Of a DNA stretch of 42,727 nucleotides, positions 41,463 to 42,727 are shown in pieces. Position numbers and translations under genes: made by a program. The stretch lies in contig FXAI01000006.1 in assembly GCA_900177435.1 (NCBI GenBank), forward strand, positions 289,521-332,247. The letters are read 5' to 3'. Below the pieces are notes generated by a model. The model was not told the DNA's origin and did not search any database. It saw nothing but the letters and a program-made list of their open reading frames with translations. Within the stretch, counting starts at the first letter, position 1. Each line of letters starts with the position of its first letter. The stretch comes from Alteromonadaceae bacterium Bs31. Its GTDB lineage: Bacteria > Pseudomonadota > Gammaproteobacteria > Pseudomonadales > Cellvibrionaceae.

Positions 41463-41781
41463 TCTTGGTCTTTCGCGAAGAAGGGGGCGGCCACCCGTCA
41501 GAAACCTTTTTTAAGAATTCCATTTCCTCTCGTAGACGCTTGTTCTCACGCTTAAGTTTGCGAAGCTCCTCGCTCTCCTGCTTTGAATAGTCCACTCCAT
41601 CAACAGCATTAAATTGCTTATCCGATAGGCGGTTAAATTGACGTTTCCAGTTTGAGATTTGCTGCGCGCTAATACCGAGTTCCTTAGCAACCTGAGCCCG
41701 GGTCACTCCCGGTTTTTCTGAGCGTTTAACAGCCTCTTTTCGGAATTCTTCGGTGTAATGCTGGTGTTTCTTGCGTGCCAT
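41422..41781 (-). CDS. IS3-family transposase OrfA (helix-turn-helix), aberrant C-terminus
   Basis: 119 aa. HTH_Tnp_1 pattern: HYTEEFRKEAVKRSEKPGVTRAQVAKELGISAQQISNWKRQF, then a leucine-zipper-like coiled coil (LKRENKRLREEMEFLKK). After FLKK the frame gives SDGWPPPSSRKTK, unlike the usual FFAK-type ending. The usual ending (PFFAKDQE then a stop) occurs in a neighbouring frame. The normal slippery A6G is present at the FLKK codons. OrfB is +1 relative to this frame instead of -1, suggesting an indel of about 14 bp near 41485-41508. Confidence 0.8.
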   Translation of the reverse strand: MARKKHQHYTEEFRKEAVKRSEKPGVTRAQVAKELGISAQQISNWKRQFNRLSDKQFNAVDGVDYSKQESEELRKLKRENKRLREEMEFLKKVSDGWPPPSSRKTKSEVRADRAACGSI

Positions 41782-41840
41782 TTGGACACCTCCATACTAG
41801 TTGAATATAACTATACAGGGTGTCTACTTTTGGTGAGAGC

Positions 41841-41920
41841 GTTTTTGTGTTAAATGGAGCTACGCGATATACACAAAAACGAGCGTAGCAATATTTTTCA
41901 GGTGGAGCAATTTGTTAGGC
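41841..41920 (-). other. attC-like site interrupted by IS3
   Basis: On the coding strand GCCTAAC (41920-41914) overlaps the TAA stop of the upstream gene and is followed by AAATTGCTCC. Inside, GCTACGC and GCGTAGC pair across a 17-nt loop. The far end reads CATTTAACACAAAAACG and then meets the IS, close to where the GTTRRRY core would be expected. Confidence 0.55.
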
Positions 41921-42355
41921 TTTACCACTTAACACGCCCCATTTTTGCCCTAGACCAATAGCGTAAAGGAGGCCGAGCGCCAAGCAGATACTTGAACTTA
42001 CTAGCCAAAACGTTAGAGAGTTATCAGGGAACGCGGGCATGATAAAATAAAAACCCAGTGCACGGGCAATTAATAGCATCGAGATAAGCGCCAATACCAA
42101 ACGGACTAATGGTAATTTGAATATTACGCCCGAACCTGAAAAGGCATAAGCAGACCAAATTAAAAATATTAGCGAAATAAACCCTGTAACGATTGCCGGA
42201 TACGGATGCCCACTTTCAGCGAGCTTCGCCATCTGCTCTCCAGCCCCTAGAAATCGATACCAGTCGCCACCGAATACGATACAACCGACATGCAAAAAAG
42301 CCACTAATATTGTCAATACGCCAGCTACTTGTAATAGGTTTATTTTTTGATTCAT
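41915..42355 (-). CDS. Small integral membrane protein (cassette gene)
   Basis: 146 aa with four hydrophobic segments (about 8-28, 54-74, 81-105 and 114-136). Central phrase GGDWYRFLGAGEQMAKLAESGHPYPAIVTG faces the outside between helices 1 and 2. No named family; I recall similar orphans from integron arrays, unverified. The gene is bounded by GTTAGGC at 42380-42374 upstream and GCCTAAC at its stop, exactly the layout of one cassette. Confidence 0.65.
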   Translation of the reverse strand: MNQKINLLQVAGVLTILVAFLHVGCIVFGGDWYRFLGAGEQMAKLAESGHPYPAIVTGFISLIFLIWSAYAFSGSGVIFKLPLVRLVLALISMLLIARALGFYFIMPAFPDNSLTFWLVSSSICLALGLLYAIGLGQKWGVLSGKA

Positions 42356-42373
42356 TTCTCACTTCCTTAGCAA

Positions 42374-42392
42374 GCCTAACCAAGCTGTAGAA
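42374..42392 (-). other. Cassette boundary (attC right end) before 146-aa gene
   Basis: Coding strand TTCTACAGCTTGGTTAGGC: GTTAGGC is a consensus GTTRRRY core, and TTCTACA-x-CT repeats the segment next to the GTTATG sites at 38351 and 38979. The left arm of this site was not found in the ~150 bp before the IS1182 remnant. Confidence 0.5.
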
Positions 42393-42538
42393 TAATTAAC
42401 AGAAACAGACAGCGACACTGCATCAGCTCGGCCCAGACCAATGTTCTGCACTACCCGCTAATAATTCTAATACCGGCCTAAAACTCGCATAATTGGGCTC
42501 ATATCGCTTCAAAATCCCCTCAAACGTCTATTATTGGC
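42393..42538. other. Spacer between cassette boundary and IS1182 remnant
   Basis: 146 bp with no supported gene. It could hold the rest of an attC and the IS1182 terminal repeat, but no inverted repeat could be recognised without the other end of that element. Confidence 0.4.
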
Positions 42539-42727
42539 CTATACGGCGCTTCCTTCAACACGTCCATACCGCCATAGTTTTTCGATATTGTGCATAATGC
42601 AGCATATCGTCCATTGGCACGTAACTTTGGCCTTTCCGCGCAAAGTGAGCTTATTAATACCTTTATTGCTCGTAATGTTTCCAAATACCGGTTCGATTGT
42701 CCACATCCGCTTGGCGTAGTCGCTTCG
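42539..42727 (-). CDS. IS1182-type transposase, C-terminal 62 residues (partial at window edge)
   Basis: A minus-strand frame enters from the right edge and ends at TAG (42541-42539). The text KRMWTIEPVFGNITSNKG, LRGKAKVTCQWTICCIMHNIEKLW matches the C-terminal part of IS1182/IS5-group DDE transposases (EPVFG-x-I, R-G-x-x-KV-x-x-x-W, HN-x-x-K), including the catalytic Glu in EPVFG. Whether the rest is intact lies outside the window. Confidence 0.8.
   Translation of the reverse strand, partial: RSDYAKRMWTIEPVFGNITSNKGINKLTLRGKAKVTCQWTICCIMHNIEKLWRYGRVEGSAV

Larger units (their letters stand above)
40565..41840 (-). mobile_element. IS3-family insertion sequence
   Basis: About 1.28 kb. CACAAAAAGTAGACACC (40575-40591) and GGTGTCTACTTTTGGTG (41819-41835) form terminal inverted repeats with one mismatch in 17. 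The right end begins TGGTGTTCCCC, shared with the decayed copy at 39066. The left outer few bases are diverged, so the exact left end is uncertain, and no target duplication could be set. It contains overlapping orfA and orfB. Confidence 0.85.

Overview
The window looks like chromosomal DNA of a marine-type gammaproteobacterium, possibly of the Cellvibrionaceae or a relative. This is judged from a CmoM/ArfB-type housekeeping block, a GH27 glycosidase, Agl/Glt-like envelope genes and a full menaquinone cluster. The species is not identified. No rRNA, tRNA, CRISPR array or phage structural genes were seen.

Layout: (1) 1-1859 (-) is the 3'-truncated gene of a large beta-propeller lipoprotein. 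Its C-terminal stalk is a run of 21-bp repeats (TGEPGTP heptads) that leaves the left edge. (2) 2257-11571 (-) is a tight nine-gene operon: a periplasmic protein, three TPR proteins (two likely lipoproteins), a small exported protein, an ExbB/TolQ motor protein, two ExbD/TolR proteins and a TonB-like AgmX/PglI protein. Small outer-membrane barrels follow at 11879-12562 (+) and 13635-15022 (-), one fused to an SH3 domain. Together they resemble the Agl/Glt trans-envelope machine of Myxococcus and its gammaproteobacterial paralogues. (3) 16270-18781 (+) holds menA and a pyruvate-kinase-like gene with an unusual architecture. 18786-20570 (-) holds an M23 peptidase and a GH27 alpha-galactosidase. 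(4) 20704-22056 (+) is a two-gene unit: a soluble chemoreceptor-like helical protein and an ODP-type diiron metallo-beta-lactamase-fold protein, a likely oxygen or iron sensing pair. (5) 22072-23842 (-) encodes a MazG-like protein, CmoM and ArfB. 24054-26978 (+) encodes an M16C peptidase. 27110-29790 (+) has a MerR regulator and a DUF4914/PEPCK-like P-loop protein preceded by an FNR-like palindrome. (6) 30038-37638 (-) is a menF-D-H-B-C-E-I cluster that, with menA, covers chorismate to demethylmenaquinone; only the final methylation (UbiE/MenG) is absent. A (CACTCA)n microsatellite separates menH from menB.

(7) From 37926 to the right edge the character changes: small, same-strand, unrelated genes (DUF2750, thioredoxin-like, SMI1/KNR4, membrane and secreted orphans) are separated by roughly 85-110 bp imperfect hairpins. 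These carry core-site-like ends (CATAAC, GCTAAC, GCCTAAC and complements) and unpaired bases in their arms, the signature of integron attC sites. I read this as an integron gene-cassette array, or a cluster of attC sites lacking an integrase. It has been invaded by an IS3-family element and carries a decayed end of a related IS. The 3' end of an IS1182-type transposase gene enters at the right edge.

The least ordinary parts are the Agl/Glt-like operon with its barrels, the chemoreceptor/ODP pair and the cassette array. All functional statements come from reading the sequence by eye; no database search was run.
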